From Maribellus sediminis (GTDB lineage Bacteria > Bacteroidota > Bacteroidia > Bacteroidales > Prolixibacteraceae), in assembly GCF_011799805.1 (NCBI RefSeq), contig NZ_WXUB01000004.1, positions 62,001 to 126,000 of the forward strand: a stretch of 64,000 bases of DNA, written 5' to 3'. The notes under the pieces were generated by a model. It saw only the letters and a program-made list of their open reading frames with translations, was not told the DNA's origin and made no database searches. A program made the position numbers and the translations under genes. Shown piece after piece: positions 47,182-55,777 of this stretch (positions within the stretch are counted from its first letter, which is position 1; each line of letters begins with the position of its first letter).

Positions 47182-47754
47182 ATGTTTAAAGAAAGCATAA
47201 CAAACGAAGAGTTAGTTGAAATGCCTTTGAAATCATTCGAAGGCGAAATCATAGTGATCGATTCAATAAAAAAGGTTCGGAGTGCTGTGAAAGAATTGTC
47301 AAAGCACCGGATCATTGGTTTCGACACTGAAACAAAACCTTCCTTTAAAAAAGGGGTGGTCAACAAAGTAGCTCTTCTGCAGCTTTCAACCCGTAACCGC
47401 GCTTATTTATTCCGAATCAATCTCATTGGGTTACCAAAGGAAATTGTGAACTTGTTGTCGAACAAAGACATTATTAAACCCGGCGTTGCCATACGCGATG
47501 ATATAAAAGGCTTGCAGGAATATGCAAATTTCAAACCAGCCGGTTTTGTTGAATTGCAGGACGAAGCCAAAGATATGGGCATTCAGAATTTCAGCCTGAA
47601 AAAGTTAACCGCCATTGCCTGTGGTTTCCGCATCTCAAAAGGGCAGCAGTTGTCGAACTGGGAAGCGCCGGAACTTACCGAGCCACAGCAATTGTATGCC
47701 GCTACCGATGCCTGGGCTGCATTGGTTATTTTCGAACATTTTTCAAACAATTAA
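47182..47754 (+). CDS. 3'-5' exonuclease (RNase D/DEDDy type)
   Basis: A 190-residue single-domain nuclease. Metal ligands: Asp48 and Glu50 (GFDTETK), Asp106/107 (AIRDDIKGL), and the YxxxD motif Tyr172-Asp176 (LYAATDAWAA), i.e. all four DEDDy positions. It lacks HRDC domains, so it is a short RNase D or WRN-exonuclease-like protein acting on RNA or DNA 3' ends. Zero spacing from DUF5063 and 3 bases to the next gene indicate an operon. Confidence 0.88.
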   Translation: MFKESITNEELVEMPLKSFEGEIIVIDSIKKVRSAVKELSKHRIIGFDTETKPSFKKGVVNKVALLQLSTRNRAYLFRINLIGLPKEIVNLLSNKDIIKPGVAIRDDIKGLQEYANFKPAGFVELQDEAKDMGIQNFSLKKLTAIACGFRISKGQQLSNWEAPELTEPQQLYAATDAWAALVIFEHFSNN

Positions 47755-47757
47755 TTT

Positions 47758-48948
47758 ATGTCAGCCAATCTGGTTCAAGTTGTTCTGAAATCGGGAAAGG
47801 AACAATCGCTGAAGCGTTTTCATCCCTGGGTATTTTCAGGTGCTATCCGCGAAATGAGCGGGGAGCCCGCAGAAGGTGAGCTCGTAAAAGTATTCTCGAA
47901 TAAAAATGAGTTTCTCGGAATTGGTCACTACCAAATCGGATCAATCGCGGTGCGTATCGTTTCTTTCCTCGATTTAGAGGTGAATTACGAGTTTTGGAAA
48001 GAGAAAATCGAAAGTGCCTGGAACCTGCGTAAAATGCTGGGGCTGGCTGAAAGCGATGAAACCAATGTTTTTCGCCTGGTACATGGCGAAGGTGACAACA
48101 TGCCCGGTTTGATCGTTGATTTCTACAATGGAACAGCTGTAATGCAGGCGCACTCGGTGGGTATGCACTTTACCCGCGAACATGTGGTAAACGCATTACG
48201 CGAGGTGTTGGCCGAAAAACTAAAAGCAGTTTATTACAAAAGCGATAAAACTCTGCCCTTTAAGGCGAATATCGAATCGGCGGACGGTTACCTCTTTGGT
48301 AATGATTCAGAAACAGAGGTAAAAGAATACGGCCTGAAATTTAAGGTCGACTGGGAAGATGGCCAGAAGACAGGTTTTTTTGTCGATCAGCGCGAAAACC
48401 GAAAACTGGTAGAAACCTATTCCAAAGGTCGCGAAGTGTTAAACATGTTTTGTTACACCGGTGGATTTTCGTTTTATGCCATGCAGGGTGGGGCAAAACT
48501 GGTGCATTCAGTAGATGCTTCGGAAAAAGCCATTGAACTGACCCGCGAAAATGTGGAACTGAATTTTCCCGGCGACAAACGTCACGAAGCTTTTGCTGCC
48601 GATGGTTTTGAATATCTAAAAAACATTCAGGATAAATATGATCTGATCATTCTCGATCCTCCTGCATTTGCCAAGCACCGCAGGGCGCTCGATCAGGCTT
48701 TAAAAGGCTACAAACGCATAAATACACGCGCTTTTGAACAGATCAGAAGCGGTGGTGTGGTATTCACTTTCTCGTGTTCGCAGGTGGTAACCAAAGATAA
48801 ATTCCGCGAGGCCGTGTTTACTGCCGCAGCCATTGCCGGAAGAAAAGTTCGCATCCTGCATCAGCTTACTCAGCCCGCCGACCACCCGGTAAATATTTAC
48901 CATCCGGAAGGAGAGTATTTGAAGGGTTTGGTTTTGTATGTGGAGTAG
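47758..48948 (+). CDS. RlmI-like 23S rRNA cytosine methyltransferase
   Basis: A 396-residue protein: N-terminal PUA domain (about 5-75, with KRFHPWVFSGAI), a linker domain and a C-terminal Rossmann methyltransferase: KTGFFVDQRENRKLV (conserved entry motif), LNMFCYTGGFSFYAMQGGA (motif I, about 222-240), DASEKAIELTREN and LDPPAFAKHRRA (motif IV). The family methylates C1962 or related positions of 23S rRNA (C5). The catalytic Cys is probably in FSCSQVV near residue 340. Third gene of the string with DUF5063 and the exonuclease. Confidence 0.9.
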   Translation: MSANLVQVVLKSGKEQSLKRFHPWVFSGAIREMSGEPAEGELVKVFSNKNEFLGIGHYQIGSIAVRIVSFLDLEVNYEFWKEKIESAWNLRKMLGLAESDETNVFRLVHGEGDNMPGLIVDFYNGTAVMQAHSVGMHFTREHVVNALREVLAEKLKAVYYKSDKTLPFKANIESADGYLFGNDSETEVKEYGLKFKVDWEDGQKTGFFVDQRENRKLVETYSKGREVLNMFCYTGGFSFYAMQGGAKLVHSVDASEKAIELTRENVELNFPGDKRHEAFAADGFEYLKNIQDKYDLIILDPPAFAKHRRALDQALKGYKRINTRAFEQIRSGGVVFTFSCSQVVTKDKFREAVFTAAAIAGRKVRILHQLTQPADHPVNIYHPEGEYLKGLVLYVE

Positions 48949-49265
48949 TTGATGGACGAAGGATTGAAGGATTGAAGGATTGAAGGACTGAAGGATTGAT
49001 GGGAGATTGAAAGAAGATTGATGGAGATTAATTGTGAAATTGAAAAATTGAAAAATTGCTGAACTGTTAAATTGAATATCATGGCGTTAATGATCATTAT
49101 CCAATTTTGAATATTCAATTTCCGACTACCAAACAAGCTCGCGGCTCGCAGATCATCGCTAAAATTAGAAATTACAATCAATCGCAAGAAGTCACAATAA
49201 ATCACTATAATTAACCTGTTAAAAAGGAATACAAGTTTTAAGAAGCAATAAATAACTACAGGATT
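48949..49265. other. Intergenic with GAAGGATT microsatellite
   Basis: 48957-49000 is a run of (GGATTGAA) words, and 49030-49075 a run of AATTGAAA words. This is the reverse complement in style of the TCAATCCTTC words at 45824-46480. Later there is GCTCGCGGCTCGCAG at about 49138, like the GCTTGCGGCTCGAAG end of the other array. No gene seen; an AT-rich stretch precedes cysH. Confidence 0.5.
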
Positions 49266-49979
49266 ATGGAACTGCAAAAGACAGCCGATCAATATAACAC
49301 CCAACTTGAAAAACAATCAATAGTTGAGAAACTGAAATTCCTTGCGGAACAGCACCCCGGGAAAGTGGTTTTTACAACCAGCTTTGGTTACGAAGACCAG
49401 GCGATCACAGATCTGATCTTCGACAATGACATTGATATTAAAGTGATCACGCTGGATACCGGGCGTCTTTTTCCTGAAACGTACAAGGTATTCCGCAGTA
49501 CAGTGGAGCGCTACAAAAAAGAAATTCAGGTTTATTTTCCGCCGGCTGATAAAGTAGAAGAGATGGTCACGAAGAAAGGACCTTTCAGCTTTTATGAATC
49601 GCTTGAAAACCGTAAAGAGTGCTGTTTTATCCGTAAAGTAATTCCCTTAAAACGGGCGCTTGCCGGCAACGATATCTGGATAACCGGCCTTCGTGCTGCA
49701 CAGTCGGATAACCGCAGCGACATGAAGGAATTTGAAGTGGATGAGGGCAACAACATCGTAAAGTTTAATCCGCTTAAAGGCTGGAGTCTCGACGAAACCA
49801 TCGCCTACATCAAAGAAAAGCGAATACCTTACAATGTTCTACACGATAAAGGTTTTGTAAGCATTGGCTGCCAGCCTTGTACACGTGCCATTCAGCCGGG
49901 CGAAGATTTCCGTGCCGGACGCTGGTGGTGGGAACAAGGTACGGGCAAAGAATGTGGCCTGCACGAAGTGAAAAAATAA
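49266..49979 (+). CDS. cysH: APS-type sulfate reductase (CysH family)
   Basis: A 237-residue cytoplasmic enzyme. VVFTTSFGYEDQAITDLI holds the adenylyl-pocket loop, VITLDTGRLFPETY follows, and the cluster-binding Cys pairs Cys119-Cys120 and Cys202-Cys205 (GCQPC) are present, with the catalytic ECGLH Cys230. The paired cysteines show a [4Fe-4S] enzyme that reduces adenylyl sulfate (APS) to sulfite, with thioredoxin as donor. A thioredoxin gene lies 340 bases downstream. No ATP sulfurylase or sulfite reductase gene is in the window. Confidence 0.93.
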   Translation: MELQKTADQYNTQLEKQSIVEKLKFLAEQHPGKVVFTTSFGYEDQAITDLIFDNDIDIKVITLDTGRLFPETYKVFRSTVERYKKEIQVYFPPADKVEEMVTKKGPFSFYESLENRKECCFIRKVIPLKRALAGNDIWITGLRAAQSDNRSDMKEFEVDEGNNIVKFNPLKGWSLDETIAYIKEKRIPYNVLHDKGFVSIGCQPCTRAIQPGEDFRAGRWWWEQGTGKECGLHEVKK

Positions 49980-50095
49980 GCCGGACTCAAAATATTTCAA
50001 CCTCCTTTCAGCAAAGTCTATTGGTGATATGAATTATCTATTGGTAGTTGGGAACCAAAAACTCCGACTATTGTTTGATTATTAACAGTTATAGA

Positions 50096-50332
50096 ATGGA
50101 AGCATTAAAAAAGAAGCGTTTACAGATTATCTTTCTGGTTTTAGGAGCTATTGGTGGATTTTTATATTGGCGGTTTGTGGGCTGTACCAGCGGAACCTGT
50201 GCCATAAAATCGGTTTGGTACTGGAGCACATTATGGGGCGCTGCAGTTGGTTACCTGGCAGGAGATTTTCTTAACGACCTACTTCTGAAGGTGAAGAAGA
50301 AAAAAGAAACGAATAATGATAGGGAAGTTTAA
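50096..50332 (+). CDS. DUF6132 small membrane protein
   Basis: About 78 residues from the ATG at 50096 (the frame is open further upstream, but the family begins here: EALKKKRLQIIFLVLGAIGG). Two membrane segments (about 9-26 and 42-62) with a short loop containing CTSGTC, a Cys-x4-Cys pair that could be redox-active or metal-binding. The DUF6132 family is commonly beside thioredoxin in Bacteroidota; here its end overlaps the thioredoxin start by 17 bases. A membrane partner for thioredoxin is an inference. Confidence 0.75.
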   Translation: MEALKKKRLQIIFLVLGAIGGFLYWRFVGCTSGTCAIKSVWYWSTLWGAAVGYLAGDFLNDLLLKVKKKKETNNDREV

Positions 50333-50621
50333 AAATATTATTAATTCAAGTCGTCCGGTTTTAGTCGATTTTTATGCCGAATGGTGTGTGCCGTGTAAAC
50401 AGGTACCTCCCATTTTAAAAGAAGTTAAGGAAGAGTTTCGCGAACAGTTGCGAATCATAAAAGTTGATGTTGACCGGAACCCGAATATTGTTACAAAATA
50501 CCAGATAAGAAGTGTGCCAACCATAATGTTGTTTAAAAACGGCGAAGCAAAATGGAGCGGAGCAGGTGTGCACTCAGCAAACGAAATTAAACTCATCGTT
50601 CAACAGGAAATAGAAAATTAA
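50316..50621 (+). CDS. Thioredoxin
   Basis: A 101-residue single-domain thioredoxin: VDFYAEWCVPCKQVPP with Cys24-Val-Pro-Cys27, the cis-Pro in SVPTIMLF and the family ending. The active-site dipeptide VP differs from the usual GP. No signal peptide, so cytoplasmic. It likely reduces the CysH enzyme or serves general disulfide reduction. It overlaps DUF6132 by 17 bases and is followed 11 bases later by a methyltransferase gene. Confidence 0.92.
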   Translation: MIGKFKNIINSSRPVLVDFYAEWCVPCKQVPPILKEVKEEFREQLRIIKVDVDRNPNIVTKYQIRSVPTIMLFKNGEAKWSGAGVHSANEIKLIVQQEIEN

Positions 50622-50632
50622 AAAACAATAGT

Positions 50633-51373
50633 TTGGCTGATAAGCAGAACATATTCTATACCTCCATTTCGACACATTATTCCGATATTTTTCCTTATAA
50701 TCCCAAACAGTTATTCTTTGTGGCGAATAAACTGGGATCACTTCCCGGGAAACAGATTTTGGATATTGGTTGTGCTACCGGACAATTAACCTTTCAACTG
50801 GCAGCAGAAGGCGCCGAAGTTACCGGCATCGATTTGAATGAAGATTTGCTGGCTCAGGCAAAAGAGAACATTCCGCAACCTAACCTAAAATTTCAGTCAG
50901 GCGATATGCTCGAACTTGAAAATGATTTTCGAGTCGGGCAGTTCGATAGTATTTTGTGTTTTGGGAATACGATGGTTCATCTGCAAGCCCTGACGCAAAT
51001 GCGTAAAATGATCTTTTCCGTATACAACCTACTTAAAGAAGGTGGACATTTTTTGTTGCAGATTCTGAACTACGATCATATTCTTGCTGAAAATATTACC
51101 GAACTTCCCCTTATTGAAACCGACGCCATTAAGTTTGTTCGTAAGTACGAATTCTTACCCGAAAGTCGACTGATAAACTTTAAAACCGACCTGCTCATCA
51201 AGCATGAAAACAAGTTGATTTCTAATACCACTACTTTGTTTGCTTTAAAAAGTAAAGAGCTTGTGCATTTACTCATTACGGAAGGATTCAAATCGGTTGA
51301 GTTGTATTCCAATTTTAATTCCGACCCGTTTGGAGGAAATCATTTACCACTGGTTGTTAGTTGCCGGAAATAG
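50633..51373 (+). CDS. Class I SAM-dependent methyltransferase (TTG start)
   Basis: A 246-residue protein. No ATG is placed correctly; the start is probably the TTG at 50633 (ADKQNIFYTSISTHYSDIFPY). Motif I ILDIGCATGQLTFQLAAEGAEVTGIDLNEDLLAQAKEN (about 39-75), FDSILCFGNTMVHL and LLKEGGHFLLQILNYD follow. The C-terminal part has beta-strands with SNTTTLFALKSKELVHLL. Substrate unknown. It may be the end of the cysH-DUF6132-thioredoxin string, though a relation to sulfur metabolism is not established. Confidence 0.84.
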   Translation: MADKQNIFYTSISTHYSDIFPYNPKQLFFVANKLGSLPGKQILDIGCATGQLTFQLAAEGAEVTGIDLNEDLLAQAKENIPQPNLKFQSGDMLELENDFRVGQFDSILCFGNTMVHLQALTQMRKMIFSVYNLLKEGGHFLLQILNYDHILAENITELPLIETDAIKFVRKYEFLPESRLINFKTDLLIKHENKLISNTTTLFALKSKELVHLLITEGFKSVELYSNFNSDPFGGNHLPLVVSCRK

Positions 51374-51485
51374 AAGCGTCAAAGGAAAATTCTCAAACTA
51401 ACAATTTCATTTAAAACGTTTGGCAGTCCTGGAATTTGTAATCCATTGCGGTAAAAAATGCTATTTTAGCGAGAAAACCGGATCA

Positions 51486-52832
51486 ATGACCAAATTTCTA
51501 CTATTTTCAATTTTGTTATGTTTAATTCTGAACGTAACAGCCCAGACAAATTATATGCAACAGTGGCCCTCGTTTCGTGGCCCGTTTGCTCGCGGATTTA
51601 TTGATAATGTTCAAACCGTGAAAGACTGGAACCTGGAAACAGGCGAGAACATCTTATGGCAAACTCCGATCCCCGGTCTGGGGCATTCCTGTCCGGTAAT
51701 CTGGGGCGATAAGATGTTTATAACAACCGCCATAAGCGGATCGGGTGAAGACTACCTGAAAGTTGGTTTGTATGGTGACGGCGATGCGGTTGAAGATACT
51801 TCGGAACACGAATTCAAACTGTATTGTCTGGATAAAAACAACGGTAAAATTCTTTGGGAACGCTTGTGTCATAAAGGTGTTCCGGTGGTAAAACGGCACA
51901 CCAAGGCTTCACAGGCCGATCCAACTCCCGCAACCGACGGAAAGCATGTGCTGGCATTTTTTGGCTCGAATGGATTGTACTGTTATAACCTGGATGGCGA
52001 TTTATTATGGAGCAAAAAGTTTGGCAAAATGAATGCCGGTCCGTACAACGCACCCGAACTGGAGTGGGGCTTTTCAAGTTCTCCAATCATTCACAAAGGC
52101 AAAGTTGTTTTGCAATGCGATTTTTTGGGAGATGGATTTATAGCTTGCTACGATGTGGAAACAGGAGATTTTGTCTGGCAGGTTGCCCGCGACGATGAAT
52201 CAACATGGAGTACGCCGACAGTATTTGAGAAAGACGGTAAAACTCAAATTGTGGTGAATGGCTGGAAACATATGGGAGGATATGATTTTGAAACCGGGAA
52301 ACCTATCTGGCGAATGAGTGGCGGCGGCGATATTCCAACGCCAACGCCGGTAATTGCTAACGATCTCATATTCATAAATAATGCCCATGGCCGGTATTCG
52401 CCGATTTATGCGGTAAAACCCGATGCAACCGGAGACATCACTTTAGGCGAGGATGAATTGTCGAACGATTACATTGTTTGGAGCGTTAAACGCGGAGGCG
52501 CTTATATGCAATCGCCGTTGATTTACCGCGATTATCTGTACAACCTGCAGGGAAATGGTTCCTTGTCGGTTTTTAAGGCAACCACCGGCGAATTGATGTA
52601 TAAAGAAAGCCTGGGATCGGTGGGCGGATTTTCAGCTTCGGGAGTTGCTGCCGGCGATCTGGTCTACTTTTGTGCCGAGCAGGGTGATGTTTTTGTGGTG
52701 CAGGCCGGTCCGGAATATAAAGTGGCTGCACATAATAACATGAACGACATTTTAATGGCCTCGCCCGCTATTTCTGAAAACGTGATTTATTTCCGTGCTC
52801 AGAAATCTGTGATTGCGGTTGGGAAGAAATAA
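51486..52832 (+). CDS. PQQ-type beta-propeller protein
   Basis: About 448 residues; the start is set at 51486 because a good signal peptide follows (TKFLLFSILLCLILNVTAQ). Blades of the quinoprotein-alcohol-dehydrogenase-like propeller are seen as WSFRG-like WPSFRGPFARG at the N-terminus and W..P.PGLGHSCPVIWGDKMFI, LYCLDKNNGKILWE, CYNLDGDLLWSKKFG, CYDVETGDFVWQ, YDFETGKPIWRMSG, SVFKATTGELMYK. In Bacteroidota and Planctomycetes such secreted PQQ_2 proteins are of unknown role; catalytic or PQQ-binding residues cannot be shown here. It ends at a strong palindromic terminator. Confidence 0.85.
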   Translation: MTKFLLFSILLCLILNVTAQTNYMQQWPSFRGPFARGFIDNVQTVKDWNLETGENILWQTPIPGLGHSCPVIWGDKMFITTAISGSGEDYLKVGLYGDGDAVEDTSEHEFKLYCLDKNNGKILWERLCHKGVPVVKRHTKASQADPTPATDGKHVLAFFGSNGLYCYNLDGDLLWSKKFGKMNAGPYNAPELEWGFSSSPIIHKGKVVLQCDFLGDGFIACYDVETGDFVWQVARDDESTWSTPTVFEKDGKTQIVVNGWKHMGGYDFETGKPIWRMSGGGDIPTPTPVIANDLIFINNAHGRYSPIYAVKPDATGDITLGEDELSNDYIVWSVKRGGAYMQSPLIYRDYLYNLQGNGSLSVFKATTGELMYKESLGSVGGFSASGVAAGDLVYFCAEQGDVFVVQAGPEYKVAAHNNMNDILMASPAISENVIYFRAQKSVIAVGKK

Positions 52833-52897
52833 GGGAACCTTCTCCCGAAATATTTAGGTGTAATTTCTGTGATCGAATTACGTCGATCGTTGAGCAG

Positions 52898-52933
52898 AAG
52901 GATGTCATCCGTCAACTGACGGATGACATCCTT
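52898..52933. terminator. Perfect 17-bp-arm terminator hairpin
   Basis: AAGGATGTCATCCGTCA-AC-TGACGGATGACATCCTT followed by TTTT on the plus strand; it can end the beta-propeller transcript. Its GGATGACATCC word is also found inside the PepSY gene at 53191-53201. Confidence 0.7.
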
Positions 52934-52961
52934 TTTTGTGGAGGTGTAAGCGCCGAAGATT

Positions 52962-52983
52962 GAAGCGGTTTCAAACCGCTTCA
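52962..52983 (-). terminator. Hairpin overlapping the PepSY stop codon
   Basis: GAAGCGGTTT-GAAACCGCTTC is a perfect palindrome directly at the 3' end of the minus-strand PepSY gene. There is no long T-run, so termination is only probable. Confidence 0.45.
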
Positions 52984-54498
52984 CCCTTTTTTGCGGTACA
53001 CCCACCACCAGATAAGTACACCGCTAATGAGTACAATCAATAAACATATTCCGGCCAGCGGAACAAAGAGAATGTAAAACGGACCAAGTATATTTTCAAA
53101 GATTCGTCCGGTGTGTATTTCCTGCGAAACATTCCAAAGCGACATTGGTGAAGCGAATCTGATTTCCCCAGGCATTTCAGGAAACTTGAGGGATGACATC
53201 CCTTGAGCCCCCATATTGTAATCGAACCACCACGCCTTGTCTTTGGCAACGATCATTCCGGCTACCATTTGATTGCCGATTGGACGGCTCATTCCCTGTG
53301 GCGCCTGATAAGGTAGCCCGCTGAAATAGTCGCGTACTTCGCCCGAGTACATATCCCACACAAACATGCCGCTAAACGATCCAACCAGCAGTTTAGTTGC
53401 GGTTAGTTGCTCAAGTACGTTGCAGCCCATCACACTTACCGGCGGTTGGTAGGCTGCAGGAATCAACTGTGCTTTCAGTGCTTCATCGGCAAAATAAAAA
53501 CCTTCGGCAGTAGAGAAAATATAGCGTTGGTTGGTTTCGTCCCACAATACGCGCCGCAGTTTATCGAGCCAGGGATTCGGACTGTCGAGGTGAGTGCCGG
53601 GAATGATCCCGACTTGTTTACTGGCAATGGCAATTAACAGCGGAGGCCGCAGGTGTATGCCGGCAAATGTGTTGATCAGCAAAAACAGAGCAAAAATATA
53701 ACCCACTACATTGTGCCAGTGCAGGTTGGTTTTCTTAATAGCAACCATCGACTGTACCTGTTTTTCTTTTTTCTTGCGCCTTTTAATGATTTTCGGAAAG
53801 AAAAAGTGCAGCAATCCGGTAACCGAAAGAATAATGGTGACGATGCCCAGCAGATCGACAATCAGTTTTCCGGTAAGGCCAAAAAGTTCGCCGCTGTGCA
53901 GTTGCCAGAATGTATCGAACAATCCTGCTTTTCGATCGTAATTCACCGGCTCCGGTAGTTGTATTTTGTTGAACATTTCGCCATCAGCGCTTGTAAACAG
54001 GTAATCGCGGGTTAAAATCAACAGTGTGTCGTTTTTCAAACCAATATCCGCAATCCTGTCGTTTTTCGCCGGCAACTGAACTTTTTCCCATGTTCCGGCT
54101 GTAGTGAACCGTTTGTACAATCCGAGGTGTGTGCCTGCAAAAAGTTGATTCCGGAATTCCTGTAAGGCATAAATTTTACGGTTATCGATTCCCTTTGGAA
54201 ATCCCTGGTTAAAGTCCCTGAAGTTTTGAAAATCTTCGTCACACTTCCATATCCCGATGTTTCCGTAGATGAGCATGTCTCCATTCAGTGGCAGGGAACC
54301 GCGCACTGCAGCCTGGTCCCAGTTGGTATAGGTGTAATTTGCAGGCAGTAAATTTCGCGAAATAGCAACTCCCGAAAAAACACCGCGGTGGTTCATTACA
54401 ATACCCGAAGCCGCAAACAAAACGGCAATAAATGCAATGATTATTGCCGGCCATTTATGTAATTTTTTGAAAAATCGGATCCATTTCGTTTTTCTCAT
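52981..54498 (-). CDS. PepSY-type membrane protein with propeller-like periplasmic part
   Basis: A 505-residue inner-membrane protein. TM at about 16-36 (a PepSY_TM start: KLHKWPAIIIAFIAVLFAASGIVMNHRG), two close TMs at about 215-285 (GLTGKLIVDLLGIVTIILSVTGLLHFFFPKII and NLHWHNVVGYIFALFLLINTFAG, with an LHWH phrase), and a last TM near 475-498. Between them lie two periplasmic domains with short strand repeats (IYALQEFRNQLFAGTHLGLYKR), like a small sensor propeller. PepSY_TM proteins are often linked to metal or haem uptake or reduction. Here it follows the nrf genes and the porin gene and may support haem or electron delivery; that is inference. Confidence 0.72.
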   Translation of the reverse strand: MRKTKWIRFFKKLHKWPAIIIAFIAVLFAASGIVMNHRGVFSGVAISRNLLPANYTYTNWDQAAVRGSLPLNGDMLIYGNIGIWKCDEDFQNFRDFNQGFPKGIDNRKIYALQEFRNQLFAGTHLGLYKRFTTAGTWEKVQLPAKNDRIADIGLKNDTLLILTRDYLFTSADGEMFNKIQLPEPVNYDRKAGLFDTFWQLHSGELFGLTGKLIVDLLGIVTIILSVTGLLHFFFPKIIKRRKKKEKQVQSMVAIKKTNLHWHNVVGYIFALFLLINTFAGIHLRPPLLIAIASKQVGIIPGTHLDSPNPWLDKLRRVLWDETNQRYIFSTAEGFYFADEALKAQLIPAAYQPPVSVMGCNVLEQLTATKLLVGSFSGMFVWDMYSGEVRDYFSGLPYQAPQGMSRPIGNQMVAGMIVAKDKAWWFDYNMGAQGMSSLKFPEMPGEIRFASPMSLWNVSQEIHTGRIFENILGPFYILFVPLAGICLLIVLISGVLIWWWVYRKKG

Positions 54499-54539
54499 CG
54501 GAAAGCGAAGATTGAATTAAGGTATTATGGTTAAATGTT

Positions 54540-55757
54540 CTATTTAATAAACGAAGGATTTACTGATAACATCAGGTAAGCCCAGTGCTGGCCGGTGGAA
54601 CTGTCGCCACCTTTTAAAATCTCCATGGAATCGCCGGCAAACAGGGTTGAATAGCCCAGCGATAACGAGGTAAACGGATTAACGGTCCACTTAGCTGCCA
54701 GGTCGAGTTCGGTGCCCAGGTAGTTGGATGCATCGGCTGCTATTTCGGCTGCAGCACCAAAATAGTGGAGGTGTGCATCAAATGTCCACTGATCTTTTGT
54801 GAAGTGGTATTTCAAATAAACGTCGTTCAAACCCACCGAACCGATGTGATTTCCTACATAGAAGTAATCCATAAAACCATTGAATTTGTGGTTGGTTCCG
54901 TACAGCGGAGTGAACGATTTGTATTTGTCGGTTTCGTTGTAAGCCGTTCCCGAAAGGAATTCGTAGCCTAAAACAAAGTTTTTAAAAGCCCCTTCGATTA
55001 GAAAATTGAGCGCACTTATTTTTTTTCCTGAAACGTGTTTCCCGGTTTGTGTGTACAGGTTCGACGCCAGTTTTAGGTCATCTACATTGGTGGTGAATCT
55101 TCCACCAATTGTCTGACTGTAGCGGTTTTTTTGTTCTTCGTTGTCCATGTACGGTACTCCGTTATTCAGGATCAGCAAACTTAACGAACTGTTCTCCCAC
55201 GGTTTATTAAACCACAGAAACTGAAGGTCTTTATAGGCATCCGGTCCGTTATAAATGTTGTCGGTGATATCGCTGTTTTCGTGATGCGCGATTCCAAAAT
55301 GCAATTTTACCGCATCTTCGTATTTAAAAATGGCCATGTCGTGCGAGCGGGCCTGTTGGGCCCAGCCCACATTTCCAAAAATGCGGTGATCGTCGTAAAC
55401 CACTTCCTGCCTGCCTGCTTTTAACGCGAATTTCGGGTTGAAGAAAACTTCGGCCCACGCCTCATGAACGGAAATTCCGTAATCTTCGTTACCAACCAGT
55501 TGCGGCTGGCTTCCCCACTGGCGAACATCTTGCAAAACCAGAGCGGTTGCAATAAATTCGTTTTTAAACATCGCATTTAAACGCGTACGCTGTGAGGTAA
55601 TCAACGACGCATTCTGATCTTGGGTAGCCAGTGATTTGTATCCTTTGCTTAACTCGGTACGTGGCCTGTATTCGCCTGTTAATGAAAACTGAGCTTTTCC
55701 GGAGAAGGATATTAACATGATAGTTGCCAGAAGAATGGCTGATTTGTAACTATTCAT
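54540..55757 (-). CDS. Alginate-export-like outer-membrane porin
   Basis: About 405 residues from the ATG at 55757 (the frame is open to 55841, overlapping nrfA, but the signal peptide begins here: NSYKSAILLATIMLISFSGKAQ). The mature part is made of alternating strands with aromatic girdle residues and short turns, ends in Phe-Ile-Lys, and has FSLTGEYRPRTELSKGYKSL...RTRLNAMF near the N-terminus, typical of Bacteroidota alginate_exp-like barrels. Substrate unknown. It is in the nrfH-nrfA string, so passage of nitrite or a related solute through the outer membrane is a reasonable inference. Confidence 0.75.
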   Translation of the reverse strand: MNSYKSAILLATIMLISFSGKAQFSLTGEYRPRTELSKGYKSLATQDQNASLITSQRTRLNAMFKNEFIATALVLQDVRQWGSQPQLVGNEDYGISVHEAWAEVFFNPKFALKAGRQEVVYDDHRIFGNVGWAQQARSHDMAIFKYEDAVKLHFGIAHHENSDITDNIYNGPDAYKDLQFLWFNKPWENSSLSLLILNNGVPYMDNEEQKNRYSQTIGGRFTTNVDDLKLASNLYTQTGKHVSGKKISALNFLIEGAFKNFVLGYEFLSGTAYNETDKYKSFTPLYGTNHKFNGFMDYFYVGNHIGSVGLNDVYLKYHFTKDQWTFDAHLHYFGAAAEIAADASNYLGTELDLAAKWTVNPFTSLSLGYSTLFAGDSMEILKGGDSSTGQHWAYLMLSVNPSFIK

Positions 55758-55777
55758 TGCAAGTATTTTTGTAGGTC

